Shown in pieces: positions 49,560 through 62,152 of a DNA stretch of 64,000 nt. The notes under the pieces were generated by a model. It made no database searches. It was given only the letters and a program-made list of their open reading frames with translations, and was not told the origin of the DNA. Numbering within the stretch: the first letter of the stretch is position 1; each line of letters begins with the position of its first letter. Both the position numbers and the translations under genes were made by a program. This stretch comes from Physcomitrium patens. Its lineage: Eukaryota; Streptophyta; Bryopsida; Funariales; Funariaceae. Where the stretch lies: NCBI RefSeq assembly GCF_000002425.4, contig NC_037255.1:13607626-13671625 (forward strand). The letters run 5' to 3'.

Positions 49560-51530
49560 TTTAAAGTATTTTCTTATAATTTCTCAATTAATCTTCAAAA
49601 AAGAGTTCAAATACTATTTGGGCCAATTAATAGCTTACTACAAAACAATTTGGCTGCATTTAAGGAATGTATTGACAAAAATCTAGCTAAAAAACTTATA
49701 CTTCAGTCAAAATTTCCAAGACAAGTTCCAATCTTATTTGAAAAGAAAAAAGATGGATTATTGAGGATGTATATAGAATATTAAAGACTCAATAAGATCA
49801 TTATTAAGATTAGGCATCTTTTATCTTTTATATCAAGACTTCTATATTAACTGATTTAAATAAAGATTTATATAAAAATAAATCTATAAAGAATATTCAA
49901 CTAGGTATGCATCAAAGAAAGAGATGAATTGAAGACTATATTTTGAATTAGATATGGAAATTTTGAATACAATATAATACCTTAAGGACTCACAAATACA
50001 TCTATTTCTTTTCAACATATAATAAATGATATTATTTGAAAGTTTTTGGATAATTTTATTATTTATTATGTAGACAATATTTTAATGTACTCCAAGAATA
50101 TGAAAAATGTATTAATTTCATGTTTGTTGTGTATTACAAAAATTTAAAAATACAAAACTATGTCCCAATATAGAGAAGTGATAATTTTACATAATTCAAA
50201 TTGATTTATTAAGATACATTATTTCAAATAATGGCCTTATGATAGATCTTAAGAAAGTTCAAATTATCATAGATGGGGAGATTTCAAGAACAATAAGAAA
50301 TATATAATATTTTTTAAAATTTGACAATTATTATTAGATCTTTACCAAGAACTTTTGTCAAATTATAGATCCATCTACATGTTTGACTTATTAAGATAAA
50401 CTTAAATAGAATAAAGAAGCTAAAGCAATATTTGAAGTTTTAAAAATAACTTATATTTTTATACCAATCTTATATAGTATCAACTTTTTTAAGACATTTT
50501 TATAGAAATAGATGCATTAAATTTTTTTTAGGTATAATATTTTTAAAAATAGAAATAAATAAAAAACTTCATCTTATATATTTTCATTTTAAAAAAAATT
50601 AGTAATTGAAATTAATTATAGGATTCTTATTAAAAAGCTTTTTTCAATTGTAGACTCATTTCAAGAATGATATTATAATTTAAAAGGTGCTTTGAGTCCA
50701 CTCATCATGTACATTGATTATAAGAAGCTCAAGCATTTTATGCAAGTATGTATTATTATATTATCTTATAGAAGTAAATAATATTCATGAATTTGAAATC
50801 AAAGAAATTTTAGACTTAAGGAAATTCCAAAATAGGTTGAAATATCTTGCATATTGGTAGAGATATAATATTAATAAACATACATAGAAGCCAATCAAGA
50901 ATCTTATAAATGTAGCAAAGAAGATTGATACTTTTTATAAATGATATCCATCAAAATTAAGATGAAAAGTTAAGCAATTCTTTGCTATAAAAGTAAAAAG
51001 GTTCAATTAAGATTACATTCTATTTTCTAGCTTTGTTTATGATTTTTTTATATTTGTTGTACTAAAAAGATAGAAAATCAAAAATAAATAGCTTTAATTC
51101 TAGAGCTATTATTTTCTTAGTTAATAGACAACATATTAAAATTGTCACAACCTTTAAGATGATGTAACAAAAATAAAGACCCTCAAGAATAACATGTTTT
51201 TTTTTGAATAGATGGTGAGATATAATGTATTTGTTATCACAACTTTAGAAGAAGCTTTCAATGCTTGGTAATATTATTGGAGGTAGAAACCACTTCCAAT
51301 AGTATTTTAAATATTTTATTTGCAAAAAGTTACAAATACATCAATAATGATCAAATATCAGGATAATCTTTATGCCTTGATATAGAACACTTTTAATGGC
51401 TAAGAGGACCTATCAACTAATTTTGAAAAAAATAAAGATTAGAATATGTAGAAAATATAATTTATCACATCTTGGACTTTCTTAATATGTGATCATTGTT
51501 TCTTGTAGAACTTGTTTCTAGAAATGGGAG
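49560..51530 (+). pseudogene. pol relic of the plus-strand inner Gypsy element
   Basis: RT is readable at 49.68-50.13 kb: PRQVPILFEKKKDGLLRMYIEY, then RLNKIIIKIRHLLSF, RYGNFEYNIIP, a GLTNTSISFQHIINDII block and YVDNILMYSKNMK. In the last, the catalytic YxDD has become YVDN. RNase H and integrase debris follow to about 51.5 kb. Stops are frequent, many at expected Trp or Gln positions. Confidence 0.75.
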
Positions 51531-51533
51531 TAA

Positions 51534-52042
51534 TATTACAAATATATATATTTACTTAGATAAGAAGTCTTAAGTAGAAGATAAATATATATAGATTTGA
51601 TAATATCTTATAAACAAGCTTCTTAGAATCTTCTTGGACATGGATTTAACTTTATACGTATTTTTAGTTGATTGGTAGGTTGAAAATTTATCCAATAAAT
51701 TGGCCATGTATTACACATGTTAGCAACTTGTGGTATAAGTTGGCTATGTGGCACACATGTAAAAAGCTTGTTTTAGAAGTTAAATATATATTCACAAGTT
51801 GGATCATATTGGAAGTCCTATAGAATATTACTACATAGTTCTTAATTAGATAATATATATTGAGGCAAGAGTAAAGCGTTTTTCACTCTTTTCAACACCT
51901 TTATTGTTCTTAGTCTTGTTTTAAGAATCTTAAATTTACTTGTCTTTGGCAAGAGCAATTATAGTTTTAATAAATATCTATAATTTTAAGTGATATAAGA
52001 GTATATTGAGGTATTTATTATTTTTTATTTGTATATTTGATA
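51534..52042 (+). repeat. 3' LTR of the plus-strand inner Gypsy element
   Basis: 509 bases from TATTACAAATATA to TATTTGATA. The terminal TG and CA have both been changed to TA. Confidence 0.75.
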
Positions 52043-53299
52043 AATTTTTTATTAAAAATATATTATAAATTTTAACAAAGTTTTTATTTAAAAAACAAGC
52101 TAAGAATCTTGAATCTAGTAAGACAAAATCTTTAAAGCTTTGTGATTTTTAGGTCTTCAAGAAACCTCTATTGTAAAACAAAGTAAGGTTTTGAAATGAA
52201 AATAGGACTTTATTAGGTAATTCAAAAGATTAAAGTTACATAGTTTCTATTATAGTTAGGCAATTCTATTTTTTAACTCATTTTTTTCATTGACAATCAT
52301 GCTCATCATTTTGTAGTTGAGTTATTTTTGTAGACAATATTGAGCAATGTGTATAGGTTCTCTATAATATGAATACAAATCTTTTTGACAATGTCAAGTC
52401 TTTTCTTAATTGGTGAGAGGTTTAAAATATGTAACACCAATTTGCATGAGTTCCAATTTTAATGAATAAGTTTTTGAAAACTTAGGAGTTATTGTTATGA
52501 CTTGATATGTTCATTTTTAACCAAATATTTGTTCTTGGTGCCTTTCAAAGAACTGATTGTTGCATGCAATAGCTTGAAATATAAATTATTCTAATGAATT
52601 TGCTTTTAATATTGTTACTAATTTTTTCTTTTTTTATCTTTTAATCCATATAAAAATTGGTTGATAAAGGTTTTATTTTTTCAATCCACATTGCAAGAAA
52701 GTCTTTGGAATTCGACAACATAAATTGTAGTTGATTATGATCTATATTATAAACATAAGAATTATATTTTTGTTAATCTTTTTTAATCACTCTTTCCAAA
52801 TATGATCATTAATACTTCTAAGAATGAATATAGATTATATAAAAATTATAAATCTTTTCCATAAAAGATGAAAAATAAAAGAAAGCACTTCCAAATATAA
52901 ATATAATGATAAATCCAACTTGAGTAAGTCTATTAAGATATTAAAAAGGATATAATTTTAATTAGAGCTTAACATGTTATAGAAATCCTTGAATTTTTTA
53001 TTTTGTTCCATTAAACTTCTCTAATATATTAATCTTTGCCTTCTCTAAATTTCTAATAGTAAAACTTTTAAGATTAATTTATAAGATTAATTTGCTTGCT
53101 TCTCTCAATTGCATAATTTCTTTGCATAGATATTAGATATTATTATTGACTTCTTTTATAGGTATAGGAATAATTTTTTTATGGTTAATATTAGAAATAT
53201 AAAATAATAATTTCTTAAGAATATTTACAAGCCTATTAAGATTTGAAATAGTTGAAAATTTATTTTCTTTTCTAGCAAGTATAGCAACTATATAAACTA
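52043..53299 (-). pseudogene. Outer Gypsy protease and gag relic
   Basis: Minus-strand debris that aligns with 44650-45900 of the second element, for example the shared GACAATATTGAGCAATGTG and CATGCAATAGCTTGAA blocks. No reading frame survives. Confidence 0.65.
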
Positions 53300-53844
53300 T
53301 AATTAATTTAATATTTAATATTTAATATTTAATTAAAATTAAATTGATTTAATTAAAACTAAAATGGCTATTATTAAATATAAAGAAATTAGAGATTCTT
53401 GAACTAAGATAAGAATACAAAAAATATGTTGACAAGAGTGAGGAATGCTTCACTCTTATCCCTATATATACTATCTAAATTAAAAGTTATGTAGCACCAT
53501 TTTATAAATCATCCAATATATGTCTAATTTATGGAATATATATTTAACTTGTAAGGAAAGTTTTTTATATTTGTGCCACATAGCCAACTTATATAAGAAA
53601 TAGCCAAAATGTGCAATATGTATCCAACTTGTTAAATAAGTAGTCAACATGTGTAATACATGTCTAACTTATTGGCTTAGTTTTCAATCTATTAATTACC
53701 TACAAATACTTGTAGAGTTTAATTTGTACTTATATAACTTCTAAAAAGCTTCTTTACAAGATATTATTAAATTTACTTACATTTATTTCTACTATACGCC
53801 CCTTATTTTTTTAATTATTAATGCTAATGTTGATATCTGTGATA
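53300..53844 (-). repeat. Right (5') LTR of the outer Gypsy element
   Basis: From about 53340 it aligns well with the other family LTRs through TTGACAAGAGTGAGGAATGC and the CCAACTT phrases to TGATATCTGTGATA. The left edge near 53300 is blurred by ATTTAAT expansions and is approximate. Confidence 0.65.
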
Positions 53845-55180
53845 GTAAGACATTAACAATATATGAGCAATTTGTGTTTTAGCTTGCAATAATGAAAAAG
53901 CAATATTGTGGCAATTGCAACTATTTTGGCTATAATTTATGTACATGCCACAATAAAGGAAATAAGCCATGCAAGCAAAGGGTGGACTTGATGTTGTCAA
54001 ATATATGGAAGCAATGCATTGCAAGCATTTAAGACATATTAGTAGGCAAAAATTCCAATTTTTATGTCATAGCTTTCTTGATTCTCATTCCAAGCTTAAG
54101 CTTTGAATAGTCTTAGATATTAATTTGCACAAAATTTCTTTGTTGCTTCAAAGTTAGAAAAAAAACTTAAAACAATTTGATTTACATTGATGATAAGAAA
54201 AGAGCTATTTAATTATGATCACAATTTTATTGGTAGGATAATAAATTTTTGATATTAAGAAATAATTATATTGCTTCAAAGTAAGTCATTTTGGCATTGA
54301 CTACATTTGAACAACCTATTATTATATTAAATGAAAAAAGACAATGTAGCAAAGTATGTGTTGTATAGCACAATCATTAGCAATAAGAAGATTTATATGC
54401 TTCATGTTGATAGAGTCCATTGGTACATTGGATTAGTGCATTGAAAAATGCTTCTATGTTTAATTAAGTTTAAATAACTTCATTGAGTAAATCAAGAAAA
54501 ACAAAAATCGTTAATAAAATATTTGACAAAGAATTTACAAATCTAGAGTTGATTGACATGTATAATTGAACTTATGTTGATGATAGATGTCAAGTTATTA
54601 AAAAAATTATATGGTCTTAGGAATAAAATAAAGTAATAACAAACAATGATAGATTTAAGCGTTATAAGACTAGATCATATGGTGGAAATAGCAAAAATGT
54701 ATAGTAAAAATGATAAGTTATATATATATATATATATATACTATTTTTTATTGATCTATATTTTAAACATTCATTGTACACTATTTTAGAAAAAATAATT
54801 AAATCAATGATTTTTCAAATAAAAGACTTATTTTTTATTAATAATAAATATTTTTGAAAGAAAAAGAATATCAAATAGATCTAACTATTTCTTTGAAAAT
54901 TAGAAGATGCTCTTAGAATCTATTAGAATGTTTTATTCTAAAATTATATTAAAAAATTTCTTAAATATAGTTATAAAATAATGAAATAATATAAAAATAA
55001 TAAAATAAGATTAAATAGATATCATATATACTAAATTTATATAAGATATATATATGATATCATATATACTAAATAATATTCATGTTTTACACTTTTCTTT
55101 TTATATTATTTTTGATTTCTATAATTTCTATGACATTTCTAACTATTTCTTAAAACTTTTTGGTTTAGTTCATTTTTGTA
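53845..55180. other. AT-rich DNA right of the Gypsy nest
   Basis: No gene recognised. It includes a TA microsatellite at about 54720-54740 and a repeated GATATCATATATACTAAAT phrase near 55018-55070. Confidence 0.45.
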
Positions 55181-55733
55181 ATTGTTTTAACTAATATGGT
55201 CATTTCCCATGCATTTCATTTCTAAACAAAGGAACCCAACTCCTATTGTAATCCATTCACCTATCCATTCACCTAGAGAGTGAGGGAGGGACGGAGAGAG
55301 AATCAAAGAGCAAGAGGGAGAGCATGAGAACGGGCCACAACCCCAGCACAACCACGGAGAAAGCATGCAAGCAAGACAGTGGTGTGACCAGAAAGCAAGC
55401 AAAGGAAGGAAGGAGGAAAGAAATAACGAAAGAAGGGCAAAGACGAATGGGGAGGGGGGGAATGGAACAGATAGACAGTTAGAAAGAAAGATTGATACAC
55501 AGACAGACAGAAAGACAAAACTGGCAGACACCCACGGGAGTTTGCGAAAGGGAGGCTGAGCTGTGGATTGGGTTGCAGGCTTGCGGGATGCCTGGCGTCG
55601 GCAAGGCTGCCCTGCAGCGCCTCAGACCTGGACTTCGATTACTGCGCCTTAGCTGGACATAAGATTCTCATGCCACGCAGCTAACGTCGTTTGCACCCTT
55701 TGCGAGCAAGACATGCAGACAAACAGAGACAGA

Positions 55734-55738
<5 letters not shown>

Positions 55739-55764
<26 letters not shown>

Positions 55765-55778
55765 AAGCAAGAGAGAGA
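55739..55778 (+). repeat. GA-rich microsatellite
   Basis: About 13 GA units followed by GAAAGCAAGAGAGAGA. GA tracts of this kind are frequent in plant 5' leaders and promoters. Confidence 0.9.
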
Positions 55779-56206
55779 TTGAGAAAGAGGGAAAAGAGAG
55801 GGATTTTCGGCACTGGCTTCTGTCCTTGTTGCTGCGCACCCCGATGAAGATCTCGGTGGCGAGGGAGATTCATGGAATGCTCAAGAGTGATTCATCACTG
55901 AATCTGCCCTTCGCACGTAGGACACCTTTAGAATCACGTACTTCTGCGGCTCAGAATTCCTTCTCGCGAGGTATCCTTGTCAGGGAGAGCAATCTGGTGG
56001 TCTTCTGACGGAGGATGATCCGTGGATCTTCGAGCTTGACTCTGCGATGACCTCCCGCCTTGCATCATGCACAAAGAGTCACCACCACCACCTGCGTTTA
56101 CATATCGCTGTATAACATCCTAGTGGTTTACCGGGGGTAAAGGAGTGAATGGAATGTAACAGCACCTCGTCCTGGTGTTCGTGTAAGCTGACGACTCTAG
56201 TGGTGT

Positions 56207-56749
56207 TTATCGCCGAAACTCAATCCCAGACAGCATCAAGGAGAGTGGGGACTTAGAAGCACTGTAATCTACTAGAAAGGATAAAAGGGGTATGATTCCA
56301 CTGACATCAGAACCGAATAGAAGGATGCACCCTGCAGCACATGAGAATCTCGTTAGCATGAGATCCGTAGGGTAGTCAAGTTTAATCATGGGAGTAATCT
56401 GGTCCGGACGATAGTATTCTCGCCTGATAGTGCCTGCACGCACATCCAGCTCTTCTAGTGCACGTCCTTCAGAGGTGGTGGTGGGGGGGGGAGGCTCAAT
56501 TCCCACGCCCCTGGTAATGATACTGTCGGCAAGGTGGCCTCCCTTATGTAACCCTAAAGCATGCTGTGGCAGAGCTGCTTTGAAGGCGCCACTCATGGCC
56601 CAGACTTTGGGATTAGAACAAGCCTCACACCATGGCAGTAAGTTACATGAACGTTCATTGTCCTGCGGTTCCAATGAATGACCCGCAACCTCTCCTTCGT
56701 CACGGTTCGTCACGGTAGACAGAAAAACAAAAACAAAAACAAAACACAC
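56207..56749 (-). CDS. Hypothetical 180-residue ORF, uncertain
   Basis: The longest frame in the right-hand GC island. It has no recognisable domain. A Pro/Thr run (GIEPPPPTTTSEG) lies near its middle, then RREYYRPDQITPMIKLDYPT. Its first 20 or so residues come from a low-complexity AAAC run and are unlikely to be a natural start. The real exon, if any, may begin downstream of that run at a splice acceptor. It may equally be a chance frame in GC-rich DNA. Confidence 0.25.
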   Translation of the reverse strand: MCFVFVFVFLSTVTNRDEGEVAGHSLEPQDNERSCNLLPWCEACSNPKVWAMSGAFKAALPQHALGLHKGGHLADSIITRGVGIEPPPPTTTSEGRALEELDVRAGTIRREYYRPDQITPMIKLDYPTDLMLTRFSCAAGCILLFGSDVSGIIPLLSFLVDYSASKSPLSLMLSGIEFRR

Positions 56750-57344
56750 AAAGTAACTTTACCATTGTCCAGGTTGATGAGCCTTTACCTTCCTCCACAT
56801 TTTTCATTTCCACAGCATTTCTCTGCTTGTTGTTTCGCTATAAGGACTTGCTGCAGTTCTTTTGCGAATTGTGGAGTGTTCGCGAATGAAGACTCTCTCC
56901 AGTCACGGACCTATGGAGATGACCAACCTCGATTTCCCATGTGTGCAGTGAACACGCCATGATCTACAAGATGTGAGTGCAGATCATTCAGAGCCTTGCA
57001 TCGGAATGGCACAGAGAGGGATCTGAGATATCTCACTCCTTTGGAAAGAACAAAACCAGCTGTGGCCACTCATGAAATCTGCATCACCACCTTCAAAAGC
57101 CTACATCCCATAAACTGAGTTCTAGACAGCATCGGAAGTGGATATGAACATTCATCAGGGCCTTTCTCATTGGTTACAAACAAAACTGATACATAGCCAC
57201 CATGTGTGAGCCAGCAGCGTACTCCAGTTGGAAGCTGTAGGGAGTGCAACCCCAACACTCATTTTTTATGCTTCTTTTGGCCTTGAAGTGTAGGAGCTAC
57301 ATACTGCAGCAAGCATCAATCTTACTAATGTCTCTGCAATTCAG

Positions 57345-57654
57345 TGTTAAAGTAAGTAGAGGATAAGTTAGAAGGTAAAAGATATTATCTTAGATAAGTT
57401 GCTAATGGTCAAAGGGCAGCAAAAGGATGAAGGAAAGTTATCAAGGTGGCAGCTAGGGTTTGAAGTGGCGGCTAGGTTAAGGATTCTAGGGTTTAGTTGG
57501 ATGAAAGTATGATGAATGTTAGCCAAAATGGATGTAACCTCTACCTATAAGTAAAAGGTGTTGGAAGTGAGAGGTATCTCATTCTACACTTCTCTTGTGT
57601 CTAACCTTGCTGATTTCTACCTATTTGTGTCTTGCTTATTGTGTTTTTTCAATA
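57345..57654 (+). repeat. 5' LTR of the Copia element
   Basis: 310 bases, TGTTAAAG to TCAATA. Highly similar to the 3' LTR apart from scattered transitions and one block present only in the 3' copy. Confidence 0.92.
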
Positions 57655-58046
57655 GGTTTGCTGATGTTAGAGATTCTATGATCTAATCTGGTGTTTTGAC
57701 TTGTGGAAGTTCTGATTTGGGCCTTATAGATCTCTTACATGAGTTTGAAGGTTCTTAACTCCTAGGATTGAGTAATTAAGACCTTATACAAAGACCTTGA
57801 TAGTATCTTTGATTTTGTGGTGAGAAAGTGAGTTTTATAAGTGGAAGAATTAGATGGTGATGTTGATTGGAGTTCACATACTTGTTAGAAGCTTCAAAAA
57901 TTGATTTGGAAGTGTTTGGAGTGAAGAAACATTCATTTGTTCACAAGAGGGCATTCTAAGATTTTGCTAGTACAAAATTGTTTTAGTGATTTTAAGCACA
58001 TAAAGACTCTTTTTCTTGATATTTTTTGATAGACCTCTTCTAAGAC

Positions 58047-61000
58047 ATGGCTTCAAGTGATGGTGAAGGTTTGAGAGTTATTGAGAAGTTTAGAGGTGAA
58101 AATTTCTACCATTGGAAGGTCAAAATAGAGCTTTTATTGGCATCTTTGGACCTTTGAAACATTGTAGATGAAAGTGAAGAGGCTTCAAGCACGCATGCTG
58201 ATGCTAAAGAGAGGAAGGACTTCACAAGACGAGAAAAGAAGGCTTTTGGCATGATTGCGACTAATTTGGATGAAGCCAACTTTTCTCACATCATCTCTTG
58301 CAAAGGACCAGCAGAAGCATGGAAGACTCTTTGCAACATATATGAGAGCAAAAACTTGTCCAATATCATCTTCACAAGGAGGAAATTCTTCACTTATAAG
58401 ATGGAAGAAGGTGAAGACCTCATGGCTCATGTCAACAAGATAAAAGTCCTTGCTAATTAACTTGCTATTGTTGATAAGCCTTTAGAAGACAATGATATTG
58501 TCATGACCTTGCTTATGAACCTTCCCGAGTCCTACAACTACCTCATTGTGGCATTGGAATCCATCAAAGTAAAAGAACTCACAATGGATTATGTCACGGC
58601 AAGACTTGTCCATGAAGTGACTAAGAGAAAAGAAAAAAAGCCCCAAAGTGAGGATTCGGCTCTCTTTTCAAGGCAAGGCAAGAGGAGTCATTCCAACCAA
58701 CGTGGCAATGTGAGAACTTGCTTCATTTGTGGAAAACTAGGTCACTTTGCTCGAAATTGCTACAAGGCTAAGAAAGGAGATAGAGAAAGTGCAAACAATG
58801 CTCGTGATGAATATAGAGGTGATGATTATACATTCATGGCAAGTGAAGGCACTTCCATGGCTGCCATGTCTAAGTGGATCATTGATTCTGGTGCCACCAA
58901 GTACATGACTCCATACAAGCATTCATTTGACACTTATGAAGAGATTCCAATAACAAATATCCTCATGGGAGACAATGGCATAATACAAGCTATTAGAATA
59001 GGCTCCATTGTTATAGAGATTGTTGTGAAAGGCCAAACCAAGAGGATCAGATTGAAGGACGTCTTACATATGCCAAAGATGAAGAAAAACCTCCTCTCAG
59101 TAAGTAAACTTGTTTCACATGGTTGTAAAGTGTAATTTGATAAGAATGGGTATTTTTTGAAGACATTGAAAGGAGATCATATTGCAAAGGGCTTTAGAGA
59201 TGGCAACCTCTACTTCATCAAGTGTAAGAAGGTGAATGGAGTTGAAGTGGCAGTATTTGCTGAATTTCCTCAAGATCAAGACAAGTTTGGCATTTGGCAT
59301 CGACACATTGGTCATTTGAATGCCAAGAGCATGAAGGAGCTCCAATCCATGGTAAGTGGCTTACATCTTGATCATATAAGCCACAATGCTATGATACTTG
59401 CTTATGAAGGTTGTATTCAAGGCAAACAACAAAGGACCTCATTTCCAAGTGGAGTTGCAACACGTGCAACCAAGTTATTGGAGATTGTCCATTCTGATGT
59501 TTGTGGACCTATGAAGATGCCATCAATAGGAGGTGTAAGGTATTTTGTCACATTCATTGATGAATTTTCAAGGAAAGTATGGATTTTCATCCTCAAAGCA
59601 AAGAGTGAGTGTTTCACTAGGTTTAAGGAGTTTAAGGCACTTATAGAGAAGCAATGTGAATGCAAAATCAAGGTACTACGTATAGACAATGGAGGTGAGT
59701 ATATGTCAAAGTAATTCAATGATTTCTTAAAGTTGTATGGTATTACAAGACAAACCTCCACTCCTTACACTCCACGGCAAAATGGAATTGCTGAAAGAGC
59801 AAATCAGACCATTGTGGAGATGGCAAGGAGTATGCTTCATGTACAACACCGTGGACATGACTTTTGGGCGGAAGCAGTGGTGAATGCAATATACACAAGA
59901 AATAGGTGTCCTACAAGTGCACTTACATCAATGATGCCGGAAGAAGCTTGGAGTAGGAGAAAACCTTGTATTTCTCATATGATGACCTTTGGATGCATAG
60001 CATATGCAAAGATACCAGATTATATGAGATCAAAATTTGATGCAAAAGGTACAAAATGTGTTTTTGTTGGATATTGTGAAGGTACAAAGGCTTATAGGCT
60101 CATGTGTTTGGAGACTAAAAAGATCATCAAAAGTCGTGAAGTTGAGTTTTTGGAGCACAAGAGTGCTTGTGAGTACTTGAAAATGTGTTAAAGTGGGAGT
60201 AATGGTGTGTTTGCAGACACATCTTCAAATTCAGCAAAGAAGGAAGAAGACAAAGTCAATGATGGTTGTAAAGGTGGAAATGAAGATGAAGAGACAAAGA
60301 AGGTGGATAAGAAGGCCTCTACGATTGCTAAGACCAGCAATGAAGAGCATGAAGATGTTGATGATGATGGTGATGAGGATTATGAACCTTTGAGTGAAAA
60401 AAGACTATCTTCAAAAGAAAAGAAGGTTGGAGGTGACCATGGAGTGCAACAAGTTGAGTCTTCTTCAAATGAAAGGAGATATCCTTTGAGAGATAGAAAA
60501 CAACATGGTGAATGGTAGAAGGATCATATTTTTCCTCAAGTAAGTAAAGAATATGTCAATGTTGTATTTCTTGCTGATCCGTTGAGTTTATGTGATGCAA
60601 TGAAGTCCACGGATGCTATGAAGTGGGAGAATGCTATGGAAGAAGAGTACAAATCACTCATGGACAATGAAACATAGGAATTGACTCAACTTCCACCAAA
60701 TCGAGGTTCAATTGGTTGTAAGTGGGTGTTTAGATCCAAAAGGGATGCAATGGACAATATTATGAGGTATAAGGCAAGATTGGTTGCCAAAGGCTACTCA
60801 CAAGTTGTTGATATTGATTTCAATGAGGCATTTGCTCCCGTGGCCAAATTCACCACTATTAGAATCATTGTGGCAATTGGGGCAGCAATGGACTTGAAGA
60901 TGCACCAAATGGATGTAAAGACGGCTTTATTGAATGGAGAATTGGAAGTAGACATCTACATGGATCAACCTCAAGGATTTGTTGAAGAAGGCAAACAACA

Positions 61001-62141
61001 CCTTATGTGTAAGTTGAAGAAATCCTTGTATGGGCTGAAGTAATCATCAAGGACATAGTACCAACGTATCGACACCTTCTTTGTGAATGAAGGATTTGTG
61101 AGGAGTGAAGCTGATCATTCCATGTATGTGATGCAAACAAAAGCCTTCTTGCTGATTGTTATTCTTTATGTTGATGATTTAATCATTTTGACCAATACTT
61201 TAAAAAAGATGGATTGGTTGAAGGCAAAGTTAGCAAAAGAATTTGAAATGAGTGATTTGGAAGAGCTCCACTATTGCTTAGGAGTAGAATTTGTGAGAGA
61301 TCAAGCTAAGAAGATCATTACATTGAGTCAAAAGAAGTACATTGAAGAAGTGTTGAAACACTTCAACATGGAAGAGTGCAAGTCCATTGGAACACCTTTG
61401 GAGGCAAATTTGAAGTTGATGAAGCTCACGGATGAGGAATCTGTTGAAGTTGAAGAAAAAATGAAAGATGTTCCATACAAGGTAGCAGTAGGCTCACTTG
61501 TGTATGCCATAGTTGGTACAAGGGTGGATCTTGCATATGCCGTGAGTGTTGTGAGTCAATACATGTCAAAGGCTGGACCAATTCATTGGGCAACCATTAA
61601 GAGGATTTTGAGGTACCTTAAAGGTACTTTGAACTTCAAATTGTGCCTTGGAGGTAATAGTATTACATTACATGGATATTGTGATGCGGATTGGGCTAGA
61701 GATGCAAATGATAGAAGATCAACAATGGGATATGTCTTCTTTGTTGGAGTGGGAGCAATTTCATGGAATTGCAAGAGACAACCAACAATTGCAAGGTCTA
61801 CAATGGAGGCGGAATACATGGCAGCAAGTCATGGTGCAATGGAGGCAATATGGCTAAGACAAGTTTTAAAAGACATTAGACTTGTGCAATTGAAAGCAAC
61901 TCCAATGAAGTATGATAATCAAGGATGCCTTGCTTTTGCCAAGAATCCAAAGCATCATTCAAGGACAAAACACATTGACATTCAACATCACTTCATACGG
62001 GAGAAGATTGAGATGGGAGTAATTGACATGAAATATTGTACAATGGAAGACATGCTTGCTGATTTACTCACAAAAGCATTGATGAAGGATAGACATTACA
62101 AATTGACAAAGAGATTAGGTTTATTAGCCTTTGACCAATAG
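58047..62141 (+). pseudogene. Copia gag-pol polyprotein, one frame with nine premature stops
   Basis: All segments share one frame from the ATG at 58047 to the stop ending at 62141 (1,365 codons), with no indel. The gag part ends in a CCHC knuckle (CFICGKLGHFARNC, about 58720). Protease has IDSGAT (about 58885). Integrase has its zinc region at WHRHIGHLN...YEGCIQGK, where the first Cys of the Cys pair is now Tyr, and acidic residues in HSDVCGPM, FIDEFSR and QNGIAER. RT has CKWVFRSKRD, FAPVAKFTTIR and ILYVDDLI (about 61170). RNase H ends near TKHIDIQHHFIRE. Stops lie at 58155, 58458, 59133, 59712, 60189, 60516, 60675, 61041 and 61056. The family's conserved residues at 60675, 61041 and 61056 are Trp, Gln and Trp, so single transitions explain them. 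Confidence 0.95.
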
Positions 62142-62152
62142 CAAAGTGGGAG

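Larger units (their letters stand above)
47652..52042 (+). mobile_element. Plus-strand member of the same Gypsy family, inserted in the outer element
   Basis: LTRs at 47652-48135 and 51534-52042 are the reverse complement of the minus-strand family's LTRs. They start TGTCACCAAC and TATTACAAAT and end TTTGATA. A purine-rich GAAATGGGAG precedes the 3' LTR. The outer gag and protease sequence resumes at 52043, matching about 44640 onward of the second element. Total length is 4.39 kb, shorter than its relatives, so internal sequence has been lost. Confidence 0.75.
21942..53844 (-). mobile_element. Outer minus-strand Ty3/Gypsy element, split by later insertions
   Basis: Two separated blocks read as one element. 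The left block (21942-25428) has a 3' LTR and pol 3' sequence. The right block (46651-53844, less the 47652-52042 insertion) has the N-terminal half of RT, then protease and gag relics, then a 5' LTR. The left block breaks at TTAGAGTAGA and the right block resumes with GCATATTAAAATATTATC. The intact relative at about 37160-37190 reads AGAATAGATTAAGATGTAG without a gap, so the two blocks are adjacent in the ancestor. Removing the inner elements leaves about 6.3 kb, a normal size. The flanks CCAAG and GTAAG agree at three of five bases. Confidence 0.75.
55181..57339. other. GC-richer island, coding content unresolved
   Basis: Composition changes abruptly to gene-like here. Candidates are a plus-strand frame from an ATG at 55843 (MKISVAREIHGMLKSDSSLN), which has a possible donor near 55970, and a 180-codon minus-strand frame at 56207-56749. 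Another minus-strand stretch near 56800-56900 reads FANTPQFAKELQQVLIAKQQ and ends near a GT donor-like site, so a minus-strand spliced gene is possible. None matches a family I recognise. The island ends at the TTCAG target site of the Copia element. Confidence 0.35.

Noticed and set aside
55187..55531. Ser/Leu-rich minus-strand frame resembling a membrane protein
   Set aside because: The hydrophobic look comes from purine-rich low-complexity DNA read antisense; no start context or conserved motif supports it.
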